Shown one piece after another: positions 1-6,814 of a DNA stretch of 35,921 nt. Position numbers and translations under genes: made by a program. Origin of the DNA: Bacteroidales bacterium (GTDB lineage Bacteria; Bacteroidota; Bacteroidia; Bacteroidales; UBA1556); NCBI GenBank assembly GCA_027064095.1, contig JAMOQI010000065.1:1-35921 (forward strand), written 5' to 3'. Positions within the stretch are counted from its first letter, which is position 1. The number at the start of each line of letters is the position of its first letter. Under the pieces are notes generated by a model. It worked only from the letters and a program-made list of their open reading frames with translations. It was not told where the DNA came from and did not search any database.

Positions 1-449
1 AGTTGTTTGTTTACTTTTGATTGTTTAATATCCCAATGAAATGTAGATTTAAACTCTAAGGCAGAACTTTCTCCATGAGAAATAAGGGTTCCAATATCTT
101 TTGTTAATTCTCCACTTAACTGTTCAATATACCGGAGGTTGCTGTTTAATGATACATGAATCTTTGCGGTTAATAAACCAAGCATAGCACCTACTGTGGA
201 ATAAAATATAAGTTTACCTGAACTTTCACCGGAAAATAGCATATTAAACTGGCTTTGGACAAATTGAATAACGGTTGGGCCATTAAGTTCATTTTGTACA
301 TATTCATAAAATAGAATGCCCTGATTTAATGGGAAAATAATAAGCAGACCAACTATTGCTCCAATAAGCGTGGTGATAAAATAAACCTTAATTTTCCAGT
401 CTATCTTTAGTTGGATTACCGGTAATAAAAACTTTTTAAATATTTTCAT
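1..449 (-). CDS. Membrane protein with AlbA_2-type (Schlafen-like) domain, 3' part missing
   Basis: The frame opens at the ATG whose complement lies at 447-449 and stays open to base 1, so only the first 149 residues are visible. Two hydrophobic segments occur (about residues 22-42 and 82-97) with a ~40-residue loop between them. After a linker comes GESSALEFKSTFHWDI, followed by KVNK. This resembles the start of the AlbA_2 putative DNA-binding domain, in which an E-x-LEFK-S motif is typical. The layout suggests a membrane-anchored protein with a cytoplasmic AlbA_2 domain. Family knowledge: AlbA_2 is found in putative transcriptional regulators and ATP-binding proteins, and its substrate here is unknown. 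The rest of the protein lies outside the window, so further domains cannot be excluded. The AlbA_2 call rests on a short motif. Confidence 0.7.
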   Translation of the reverse strand, partial: MKIFKKFLLPVIQLKIDWKIKVYFITTLIGAIVGLLIIFPLNQGILFYEYVQNELNGPTVIQFVQSQFNMLFSGESSGKLIFYSTVGAMLGLLTAKIHVSLNSNLRYIEQLSGELTKDIGTLISHGESSALEFKSTFHWDIKQSKVNKQ

Positions 450-497
450 TTTTTTTGGGGAATAATATTTTGACCTTCAAAAAAAACAGACAGTCTT

Positions 498-521
498 AAA
501 AAAAATTTCTGTTTTTCAGAA
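498..521 (-). terminator. Weak hairpin plus T-run, possible terminator of the PAP2 unit
   Basis: On the minus strand TTCTG and CAGAA pair around a five-base AAAAA loop, followed by a run of eight T (the A-run at 498-505). It lies about 140 bases beyond the PAP2 stop and before the AlbA_2 gene. The stem is only five pairs and AT-rich, so this is tentative. Confidence 0.3.
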
Positions 522-659
522 TTGAATTGAGTTAATCTTCGTTTATAATCCATGATGCTTTTTGTAAAATATCCGATATCTAATTGCGTATTTTCCTATC
601 TTTTTTTAGATAATTTGCACATCCGTATTCATTTTATTTTTTTTATAATTCAAAAAAAA

Positions 660-1121
660 CTAAGAAACAAGGTGAAATTTAAATATAAAGGCGACGATAA
701 TGCCTACAATTGTACCTACTAATACTTCCACAGGAGTGTGTCCTAACAACTCTTTTAATCGTTCTTCGTTAAAGCGTTCATCTACGAGTTTACTCAAAGA
801 AGCCCCCAGACGATTTAATACACTCGCCTGTTTTCCGGCAGCTCTTCTTATTCCTGCTGCGTCATGCAATACAATAATAGCAAATACAATACTAACTGCA
901 AAAAGTGGTGTTGCCGTTCCATAGACAATTCCAACCGAGGTGACTAAAGCACTTACTGTTGATGAATGGGAACTTGGCATACCTCCTGTTTCCCAGAAGC
1001 GTTTTATACTTAATTTTTTATCACTTATAATACTAACAATGACTTTATAAAATTGAGCGATAAACCAAGCTATAAAAACTACGTCTAAAATACTGTTTCC
1101 AAAAATAATTCCACTTTCCAT
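660..1121 (-). CDS. Divergent PAP2 family membrane protein (DUF212, YuiD-like)
   Basis: This 153-residue integral membrane protein has the family's hallmark GGMPSSHSS at about residues 46-54, next to a hydrophobic segment, and an LLGHTPVEVL motif near the C-terminus (about 125-134). These correspond to the phosphatase-signature remnants of the divergent PAP2/vanadium-haloperoxidase-related family, whose members are usually about 150 residues. Known relatives of PAP2 dephosphorylate lipid phosphates, but the activity of this subfamily is not established. The start is the ATG at 1121. The gene follows the SDR gene by 39 bases with no promoter seen between them, so it is probably the last gene of the acyltransferase-SDR-PAP2 unit. 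A small lipid-phosphate role is an inference from context. Confidence 0.9.
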   Translation of the reverse strand: MESGIIFGNSILDVVFIAWFIAQFYKVIVSIISDKKLSIKRFWETGGMPSSHSSTVSALVTSVGIVYGTATPLFAVSIVFAIIVLHDAAGIRRAAGKQASVLNRLGASLSKLVDERFNEERLKELLGHTPVEVLVGTIVGIIVAFIFKFHLVS

Positions 1122-1160
1122 GATTTCATTGATTTATATTTTACAATATGAATATGATTT

Positions 1161-1979
1161 TTAATTATTATAAAAAAAATCTTTTCTGTTTAATTCCTGT
1201 AACTTTTTAACTACTTGTGTTGTGGTTTTTCTGGGAATAAACTTTGTTGCATTCACTAATGAAGTATTTACAAAACCGGGTATTGCCACTCTTTTTCCTT
1301 TGTGTAAAGCTTTATACCCATATTTGGCAACATCTTCAGAAGAAGAAAGTAAATTTAGTTTTGTCAATTTGGAATTTTCACTTCCAACTTCATTTTGAAA
1401 CCCCGATTTTGTAGGACCTGGGCATAAAGTTGTTACAGTAACTCCTGTTCCTATTAATTCGCTTGTTATTGCTTCGGAAAAAGACTGAACATAAGCTTTA
1501 CTTGCATAATAAACGGCCATATATGGTCCCGGTTGAAAAGCTGCCATTGATGATACATTCAATATTTTACCTTCTTTTCTTAATACCATTCCTTTTAAAT
1601 ATAATTTAGTTAGTTCGGTAAGTGAAATAATATTGATTTGTAAAATTTGTGATATTTTTAATAAATTTTCATTATTAAATTTTTCAAAATCGCCTATTCC
1701 TGCATTGTTTACTAGTACATCAATAATAATTTGTTTTTCTTCTGTTTTGTGAAATATTTCGTGTGCGACATTTGGTATTGATAGATCTTTAGCAATTATT
1801 GTAACATTTATGTTATACTTATTACTAAGGTTTTCTTGTAGTTCTTTTAGTTTGTATTTATTTCTCGCTACCAAAACCAAATCATAAGAATCTTTTGCAA
1901 ATAATTTTGCCATTTCATATCCAATCCCTTTTGTAGCACCTGTAATCAATGCTGTTTTTCTAGTTTGATAATTATTCAT
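1161..1979 (-). CDS. Short-chain dehydrogenase/reductase (DltE/YqjQ-like SDR)
   Basis: This 272-residue classical SDR has the cofactor motif TGATKGIG at about residues 14-21, NNAG at about 91-94, a catalytic Ser in NVSSMAA and the YYASK catalytic Tyr/Lys motif at about 158-162. CPGPTKSGF follows, as in the NADP-dependent DltE-like group. An Arg after the second beta strand (VARNK) fits NADP preference. The length is normal. The substrate cannot be read from sequence; relatives act on lipids, sugars or steroids. Its start lies 21 bases after the end of the frameshifted acyltransferase and it precedes the PAP2 gene, so the three probably share the promoter at 2593-2643. If so, this gene is still expressed although the first gene of the unit is broken. 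Confidence 0.92.
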   Translation of the reverse strand: MNNYQTRKTALITGATKGIGYEMAKLFAKDSYDLVLVARNKYKLKELQENLSNKYNINVTIIAKDLSIPNVAHEIFHKTEEKQIIIDVLVNNAGIGDFEKFNNENLLKISQILQINIISLTELTKLYLKGMVLRKEGKILNVSSMAAFQPGPYMAVYYASKAYVQSFSEAITSELIGTGVTVTTLCPGPTKSGFQNEVGSENSKLTKLNLLSSSEDVAKYGYKALHKGKRVAIPGFVNTSLVNATKFIPRKTTTQVVKKLQELNRKDFFYNN

Positions 1980-2000
1980 TGTTCATAAGTTTAAAATCAA

Positions 2001-2556
2001 TTATTTGATAAAAAAATAGCTGTATCGTTTGTCTAAAATTAAATCTTTAGGATATTTTGCAATTACATTTTTATACATTTGAGATATTTCCGTTATAGTT
2101 CTTTTCATATCGCTTGTGTTCTGTATTACGCTTTTAAATTTCATTTGTTTCTTTTTATAATAATCAATGTAACCAACAACAATTGGAACATTTGCCTTAT
2201 ATACCATATAATAGAACCTTTTTTTCAACGATTAGTTTTTGCAAGTTGTTCTTCTGGAGGAAGGAAGATGTGTAAGTTCCGGTTTTTATTAAATAGCGAA
2301 ACAACCTCATCAATATATTCCTTGTTTTGGGAAAAGGGAATTGAGCTATAATATATTTCAACGGAAAATAAAAGAACTCTTTTTTAGATAGAAATTTATA
2401 GTTAATATCATATTGTATAAGCAATAATTTACAGTAAAACCCATCCCAAAAGTTTGTGTGTGGGGAAAATACGAAAACAGATTTGCTGAGGTTTGGTAAA
2501 TCATCTGTTATTTTCCAGCCTAGTGTTTTTAATGTTTTATTTGATATTGATTTCAT
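2001..2556 (-). pseudogene. PlsC-like acyltransferase with two frameshifts
   Basis: Pieces of one acyltransferase are spread over three frames. The first frame (from the ATG at 2556) carries PHTNFWD, the H-x4-D catalytic motif, and LSKKEFFYFPL. Near 2335-2345 the homologous reading moves to a second frame (PFSQNKEYIDEVVSLFNK, then IFLPPEEQLAKTNR), which hits TGA at 2227-2225 where the family has a conserved Trp. The third frame continues KKRFYYMVYKANVPIVVGY to the stop at 2001. Adding a single G after the TG at 2227-2226 restores RWKK and joins frames two and three. The first lesion is also a -1 type shift and may include a small deletion of the usual GGIP segment. The full product would be about 185 residues, resembling small lysophospholipid acyltransferases. 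Two shifts within 120 bases argue for real decay, although base-calling error at the A7 run is possible for one. Confidence 0.85.
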
Positions 2557-2592
2557 ACGACTATTAATTTTTTGCTACTGATTAATTAAATT

Positions 2593-2643
2593 ATAAAATA
2601 AAGTGAGTTAGTATTATCAACTGTAATTTAAGTTGCACAACAA
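2593..2643 (-). promoter_or_regulatory. Promoter with shared upstream element, copy A
   Basis: On the minus strand a 32-base element (2643-2612) contains GTTGTGCAACTTAA and ends in GTTGATAATA. Its TTG serves as a -33-like box, followed 17 bases later by TATTTTAT (2600-2593), a near match to the -7 element TAnnTTTG. The element matches copy B (3518-3487) at about 27 of 32 positions with the same 17-base spacing. It should drive the acyltransferase pseudogene, SDR and PAP2 genes. Confidence 0.6.
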
Positions 2644-2657
2644 AAATAATTTAGTTC

Positions 2658-3449
2658 TTATAATTTATTATATGATTGTTTAATAAATTCTGCATCATAT
2701 TTTCTTTCCAGTTTTCTTATTATAAAATGTCCTTTTGCTACATCTTGAAAATGGTCGATAAACATTGTATTAATTAAAGCTCCGCCAACAGCTCCAATTA
2801 TTGGCATTGCTTGTGCGGCGGCTTTTTCTCCTATTTGAACTCCAAATCTTTGAGCGATGTTTGCTATAAATCTTAATAAAACAGGTGAACCTTCTTTAGT
2901 TATTCCTTTCGTTGCAATAAATTCATTGGTCTCTGCTATTGACCTTGCTAATGCAGAACGAACAAAGAAATACCCGGTATCTACATCATCATCAGATTTA
3001 GACTTGCCTCCAAAAGCAAAAACTTCTAAACAGGCTAATTTTGATTCTGTAGTATTAATTTTCTCTCCTTGAGACCTTGCTATATCAGTAATTGAGCGTA
3101 ACATAATTGACGTTGATATTGGTAATTCAATTGCTAAAGCTGAAATTCCGAAAAATCCGCCAACGCCACCCGATGCTGCTACACCTAATTTGTGCCAACC
3201 ATTAGAAGTATTTTCTTTTGGAATATCTTTCATTGTTAATAATGTGCCTTCGGCAATTTTAAGCATTGTTTTGGTTGTAATATTTCCTAATCTGTTACGC
3301 CAATCAAAAGGTAACACATCAAATCCTTTCTCAATAGGTTTTCCAATAAAATTAGTAATTTTAGCTGTAATTCCGGGATTTTCTAATAAAGCTTTTGCCG
3401 TTTCCAGTTCTTCTTTATCTGCTTTCGTTAATTTATTGCTTCTAATCAT
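2658..3449 (-). CDS. EcsC family protein
   Basis: This 263-residue protein fits the EcsC family in length and in its alternating amphipathic and small-residue-rich stretches: the Gly/Ala-rich AASGGVGGFFG region at about 91-101, ELPIST at about 107-112, and the C-terminal AMPIIGAVGGALIN segment at about 218-231 followed by an HFQDVAKGHF motif. EcsC is named from the Bacillus ecs operon and its molecular role is still unknown; a membrane-associated function is usual. The gene has its own promoter with the shared 32-base element (3468-3518). It sits between a lipid-enzyme unit and a Crp/Fnr regulator. The start is the ATG at 3449, 19 bases from the -7 element, leaving a very short leader. No catalytic residues can be assigned. 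Confidence 0.88.
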   Translation of the reverse strand: MIRSNKLTKADKEELETAKALLENPGITAKITNFIGKPIEKGFDVLPFDWRNRLGNITTKTMLKIAEGTLLTMKDIPKENTSNGWHKLGVAASGGVGGFFGISALAIELPISTSIMLRSITDIARSQGEKINTTESKLACLEVFAFGGKSKSDDDVDTGYFFVRSALARSIAETNEFIATKGITKEGSPVLLRFIANIAQRFGVQIGEKAAAQAMPIIGAVGGALINTMFIDHFQDVAKGHFIIRKLERKYDAEFIKQSYNKL

Positions 3450-3467
3450 ATCTAATTTATTTTACTA

Positions 3468-3518
3468 CAAAAATATAGTAATTTGATATTATCAACTACC
3501 ACTTAAGTTGCATAACAA
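3468..3518 (-). promoter_or_regulatory. Promoter with shared upstream element, copy B
   Basis: On the minus strand the 32-base element (3518-3487) reads GTTATGCAACTTAAG and then GTTGATAATA. Seventeen bases after its TTG comes TATTTTTG (3475-3468), a perfect TAnnTTTG. The TTG also starts a perfect 13-base palindrome, TTGATAATATCAA, which resembles an FNR-type site. It directs the EcsC gene. Copy A has the same element at the same spacing. Confidence 0.7.
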
Positions 3519-3604
3519 TAATTTTTTAATAAATGCAATATTGTTGCAGAAAATGAGAAAAGCGGAAGAGTGAAAATTATATCTTAGTTTCGAATAAATT
3601 GCAT

Positions 3605-4321
3605 TTATATAAGAAAAGGATTTCGTCTTTTAAATTCTTCTATCAATTTATGAATATTATTTATTTCAAGGCTTTTTCTTTGTACGGATAACAGTTGACT
3701 GTTTTTTAAATCTTGAATATGGCGGTTGACAACATTTCGTGCGCTGCCAATCATTTTAGCAATTTGTTCATGTGAAAGATTGTTGATTAGTGATAACTTT
3801 CCTGTATCATTGTCTGTATTTCTTAAAATAAGTTTAACTAATCTTGTCCATGTGTCATATAGTACAAGGTCAGTTGCTGATTCTTCAAAATGTCTTAGTT
3901 GTTTCCCCAGATAAGGCAACAGTGCTTTATTAAAATCAGGATGTATATATAACCATTCCCTTGCCACTTCAATGGGAGCTGCTAATAACTCCATGTCGTC
4001 CAATGCAGTGGCAATGATATTATGTTCTTTTTTATCAAGTAAACATATTACATCATAAATATCTCCCGGCCCAAGTATATCAATTATATATTCTCTGTCT
4101 GTGTCAAAATTCATTACTGATATTTCTACTCTTCCGGAAATTATCACATAAATATTATACATGGTTGACTCAGATGTAAACGGATAATTATCTTTAAGAT
4201 ATTTTTTGCTATGAAACATTCTTAAGATTTTATGTAAAACATCATCCTCAATTTTAGAGAAGATTGGAGATTGCTTGAGAGTATTAAAGTAATAGGAATA
4301 ATTTGCGGTTTCTTTTTCCAT
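3605..4321 (-). CDS. Crp/Fnr family transcriptional regulator
   Basis: This 238-residue protein has an N-terminal cyclic-nucleotide-binding-type beta roll (about 20-135; IYVIISGRVEISV and ILGPGDIYDVICLLD) and a C-terminal winged helix (about 160-225; LSHEQIAKMIGSARNVVNRHI, with the recognition helix around SARNVVNRHIQDL). There is no N-terminal cysteine cluster, so it is not an FNR-type iron-sulfur sensor, and the usual cAMP-contacting Arg-Ser pair is not evident, so the ligand is unknown. The start lies one base after the stop of the exported patatin gene, which indicates translational coupling and one operon with the two phospholipases. Its most obvious candidate targets are the two neighbouring promoters that share a 32-base element; this is inference. 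Confidence 0.93.
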   Translation of the reverse strand: MEKETANYSYYFNTLKQSPIFSKIEDDVLHKILRMFHSKKYLKDNYPFTSESTMYNIYVIISGRVEISVMNFDTDREYIIDILGPGDIYDVICLLDKKEHNIIATALDDMELLAAPIEVAREWLYIHPDFNKALLPYLGKQLRHFEESATDLVLYDTWTRLVKLILRNTDNDTGKLSLINNLSHEQIAKMIGSARNVVNRHIQDLKNSQLLSVQRKSLEINNIHKLIEEFKRRNPFLI

Positions 4322-4322
4322 T

Positions 4323-5411
4323 CTAATCTAGTTTATTGTTATACTCTTTTAGGCTGTTAATAGCTGCATGTCGACCAATTTCAACTAATTCTTCTGCTTT
4401 ATAGAAATCAAAAATATCACACGATTCTCTGGATACGTTTATTAAAATGTCTGGTGGATATTTTTCTATCGTCATTTTTGATATTTGATAGGTGAGTAAA
4501 CCTATTGTATTATTAATAAGTTTAAAATATCCTAATTTCTCTTTTTTCGTTTTAGAATTAAATTCATTTTGAAACGTATCAATATTTTTTTGATATTTTA
4601 ATTGTCTTTTCTTTCTTTCTTCTGATGATATAGGTGGTGTATATACAGGAACATTAGCATTTACATGAACAACAATTAATATATCATCTTTGGTTCTTTT
4701 TACATGATTAATAGGAACAGGATTCATAACGCCTCCATCAACAAGCAGAGAATCTCCCACTTTTACGGGTGTAAATATTGTAGGTATAGCAATTGAGGCC
4801 CGTACTGCCTTATAAACACTTCCTTTTGTAAAAACTACTTCTTTCTTATTTGTAATATCTGTAGCTGTGGCTGAATAATTAATTTTTAAGTCTTCAATAT
4901 TTCTATCAGGAATAAATTCTTTCATCTTTTTTAAGACTTTATTCCCTTTTACTAATCCTTGTGAACTGAATGAAAAGTCAATATATTTGTAAGTGTCTAA
5001 TTTATCCATAGTGTATATCCAGTTTTTAAACTCTTCCATTTTCCCAAGAGCATAAACAGCACCTACAAGAGATCCCATAGAAGTCCCTGATATTGAAACA
5101 ATTTCGTAGCCTTGTTTTTCTAGTTCTTCAATTACTCCTATGTGTGCAATTCCTCTTGCCCCTCCACCTGATAATACTAATGCTACTTTTTTCTTTGTAT
5201 TATTCGTTTTTGTGTTTTCGTTACTTGAATTAAGTAGCAAGGAAGTGTCTTTAGAGCTTGAGTTTGGATAAATATAATAATTAGGGTTTGTGTTCTCTGC
5301 AATTTCGATAGTGTTAATTTTTTCTTGATATTGCTGTACCTCTTGCGCCTGTAATACTTTCATTCCTAATAGGAGAAGCAATGTGCTTATTAGTAATATG
5401 TTATACTTCAT
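4323..5411 (-). CDS. Exported patatin-like phospholipase
   Basis: This 362-residue protein has a Sec signal peptide (about residues 1-22, ending LQAQ), a ~50-residue Asn/Ser/Thr-rich linker, and a patatin domain starting near residue 75. The oxyanion loop GGGARG is at 82-87, the nucleophile elbow GTSMG places Ser111 as catalytic, and DGG gives Asp225 as its partner. Patatin-like proteins hydrolyse acyl esters of phospholipids or other lipids with a Ser/Asp dyad. With no lipobox Cys or beta-barrel it is probably periplasmic or secreted. It is the second gene of an apparent operon: the cytosolic paralogue ends 47 bases upstream and the Crp/Fnr gene begins one base downstream. The catalytic domain is clearly a close paralogue of its upstream neighbour; the added export leader is the main difference. 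Confidence 0.93.
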   Translation of the reverse strand: MKYNILLISTLLLLLGMKVLQAQEVQQYQEKINTIEIAENTNPNYYIYPNSSSKDTSLLLNSSNENTKTNNTKKKVALVLSGGGARGIAHIGVIEELEKQGYEIVSISGTSMGSLVGAVYALGKMEEFKNWIYTMDKLDTYKYIDFSFSSQGLVKGNKVLKKMKEFIPDRNIEDLKINYSATATDITNKKEVVFTKGSVYKAVRASIAIPTIFTPVKVGDSLLVDGGVMNPVPINHVKRTKDDILIVVHVNANVPVYTPPISSEERKKRQLKYQKNIDTFQNEFNSKTKKEKLGYFKLINNTIGLLTYQISKMTIEKYPPDILINVSRESCDIFDFYKAEELVEIGRHAAINSLKEYNNKLD

Positions 5412-5458
5412 ACGTCTAGTTATTAATGTTAATTTTTAATTTTGAGAATTACAGTTCT

Positions 5459-6343
5459 TTATACTAATTTTTTATTATACTCTTTAAGGCTTTTAATGGC
5501 GGCATATCGTCCTATCTCTACCATTTCTTCGGCTTTGTAAAAATCCATAGTACCACAAGAATTATGAGATACTTCAATCATTATATCTGGTGGTTGTTGT
5601 TTAAATGATAAATAGGCATTATGATAAATCATTAGGTTAATGGTTTTATTAATTAGGTCGAAATAACCAATTTTTTTATTATTATTTAAGGGGTTGATTT
5701 TTTGCAAGTGGGTTTTAAATTCACTTACTTTCTTTTGGTATATTGACTCCTTTCTGGCGCGTTCTTTTTCTGATATTATAGGTTTATAAACAGGAATATG
5801 TGCGTTAACATTTACAACAACTAAAATATCATCAGGGGTTCTTTTTACGCGGTTAACGGGGATATTGTTTACAACTCCACCATCTACCAATAATCCTTCA
5901 TCTGTTTTAACAGGAGTAAATACCGTAGGAATTGCAACGGATGCTCGAATGGCATTATAAACACTTCCCTCTGTAAAAACTACTTCTTTGTTATTAATAA
6001 TATCAGCGGCTACGGCAGCATAAGGTATTTCTAAGTCTTCAATATTTTTATCAGGAATAAATTCTTTCATTTTATTAAATACTTTATCTCCTTTAATAAG
6101 TCCTTGAATTCCAACATTAAAATCAATAAGATTAAAGACTTCTAACTTGTTTAATTTGTACATCCAGTTTTTATACTCTTGCATCTTCCCTGTAGCGTAT
6201 ATACCGCCAACCAAGGCTCCCATAGAAGTGCCAGAAATAGATTTGATGTTAAATCCTTGTTTCTCTAATTCTTCAATTACACCAATGTGAGCAATTCCTC
6301 TTGCTCCTCCACCGGATAATACTAATGCTATATTTTTCTTCAT
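5459..6343 (-). CDS. Cytosolic patatin-like phospholipase
   Basis: This 294-residue protein begins directly with the patatin domain: GGGARG at 11-16, GTSMG with Ser40, and DGG with Asp154. No signal peptide or membrane segment is present, so it should be cytoplasmic. It aligns along its whole length with residues 75-362 of the next gene, including the C-terminal DFYKAEE motif followed by EIGR and SLKEYN, so the pair arose by tandem duplication. Ser/Asp dyad lipid hydrolysis is the family function; the substrate is unknown. It appears to be the first gene of the patatin-patatin-Crp/Fnr operon. A 13-base palindrome lies 14 bases before its start. No canonical -7 element was found upstream. Confidence 0.93.
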   Translation of the reverse strand: MKKNIALVLSGGGARGIAHIGVIEELEKQGFNIKSISGTSMGALVGGIYATGKMQEYKNWMYKLNKLEVFNLIDFNVGIQGLIKGDKVFNKMKEFIPDKNIEDLEIPYAAVAADIINNKEVVFTEGSVYNAIRASVAIPTVFTPVKTDEGLLVDGGVVNNIPVNRVKRTPDDILVVVNVNAHIPVYKPIISEKERARKESIYQKKVSEFKTHLQKINPLNNNKKIGYFDLINKTINLMIYHNAYLSFKQQPPDIMIEVSHNSCGTMDFYKAEEMVEIGRYAAIKSLKEYNKKLV

Positions 6344-6802
6344 AATACTAAATTTTGAGTTTGAAACTCTCGTTGCAATATTTCATTACTCTATCATTTT
6401 TATACACTATTTACTTCTTTTTATTTTTAGTAGACTTTTTTGGATGTGTCATTATGTTGGGTGACGACTGATGTAATAGTAGTAGCACTTTTCAAAGTGA
6501 TGTTGTTTAATTTTACCAAATAGCTAAATTTTTTCTGATAAATCAGTAAAATTAAAGATTTGGCGAGGTTGGGATATGAGAAATAACGTTGCAATTTTCT
6601 ACCATAAAGCTATTACTTTTACATTTGTGTGCCTCCAGCATAAGCTAAACCACACTCAATTCAGAGTTTTGAATAAATTCCAAAAATACAAATTTAATTT
6701 AGTAATAAAAGAATAATATTGGGAAAAGGTCAAAATAAGATTTAGCCTGCCTTTGAAAGAGGGAAGGAATCTGAAATATTACAAAAATATAAATGCTATT
6801 TT
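6344..6802. other. 459-base divergent intergenic region with palindrome and repeated GTTGCA sites
   Basis: This spacer separates the leftward patatin operon from the rightward TamB-like gene. At 6357-6369 there is a perfect palindrome, GAGTTTGAAACTC, close to the patatin start, suggesting an operator or leader hairpin. CGTTGCAAT occurs twice (6371-6379 and 6587-6595), each followed by a similar T-rich stretch; GTTGCA is also the core of the shared element at 2.6 and 3.5 kb. No convincing gene was seen here, and no RNA gene. Confidence 0.4.
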
Positions 6803-6805
6803 TTG

Positions 6806-6813
6806 TATCTTTG
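6806..6813 (+). promoter_or_regulatory. -7 element of the TamB-like gene
   Basis: TATCTTTG is a perfect match to the Bacteroidota TAnnTTTG element. No clear -33 TTG was seen at the expected distance. If it is used, transcription starts near 6818-6820, downstream of the first possible start codons at 6803 and 6815. Confidence 0.5.
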
Positions 6814-6814
6814 T

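Noticed and set aside
2225-2227. In-frame TGA (minus strand) in the acyltransferase as a possible selenocysteine codon, given SelD in the window
   Set aside because: The family has Trp here, a frameshift coincides with the site, and no Sec-insertion hairpin is needed to explain it. It is better read as a lost G in TGG.
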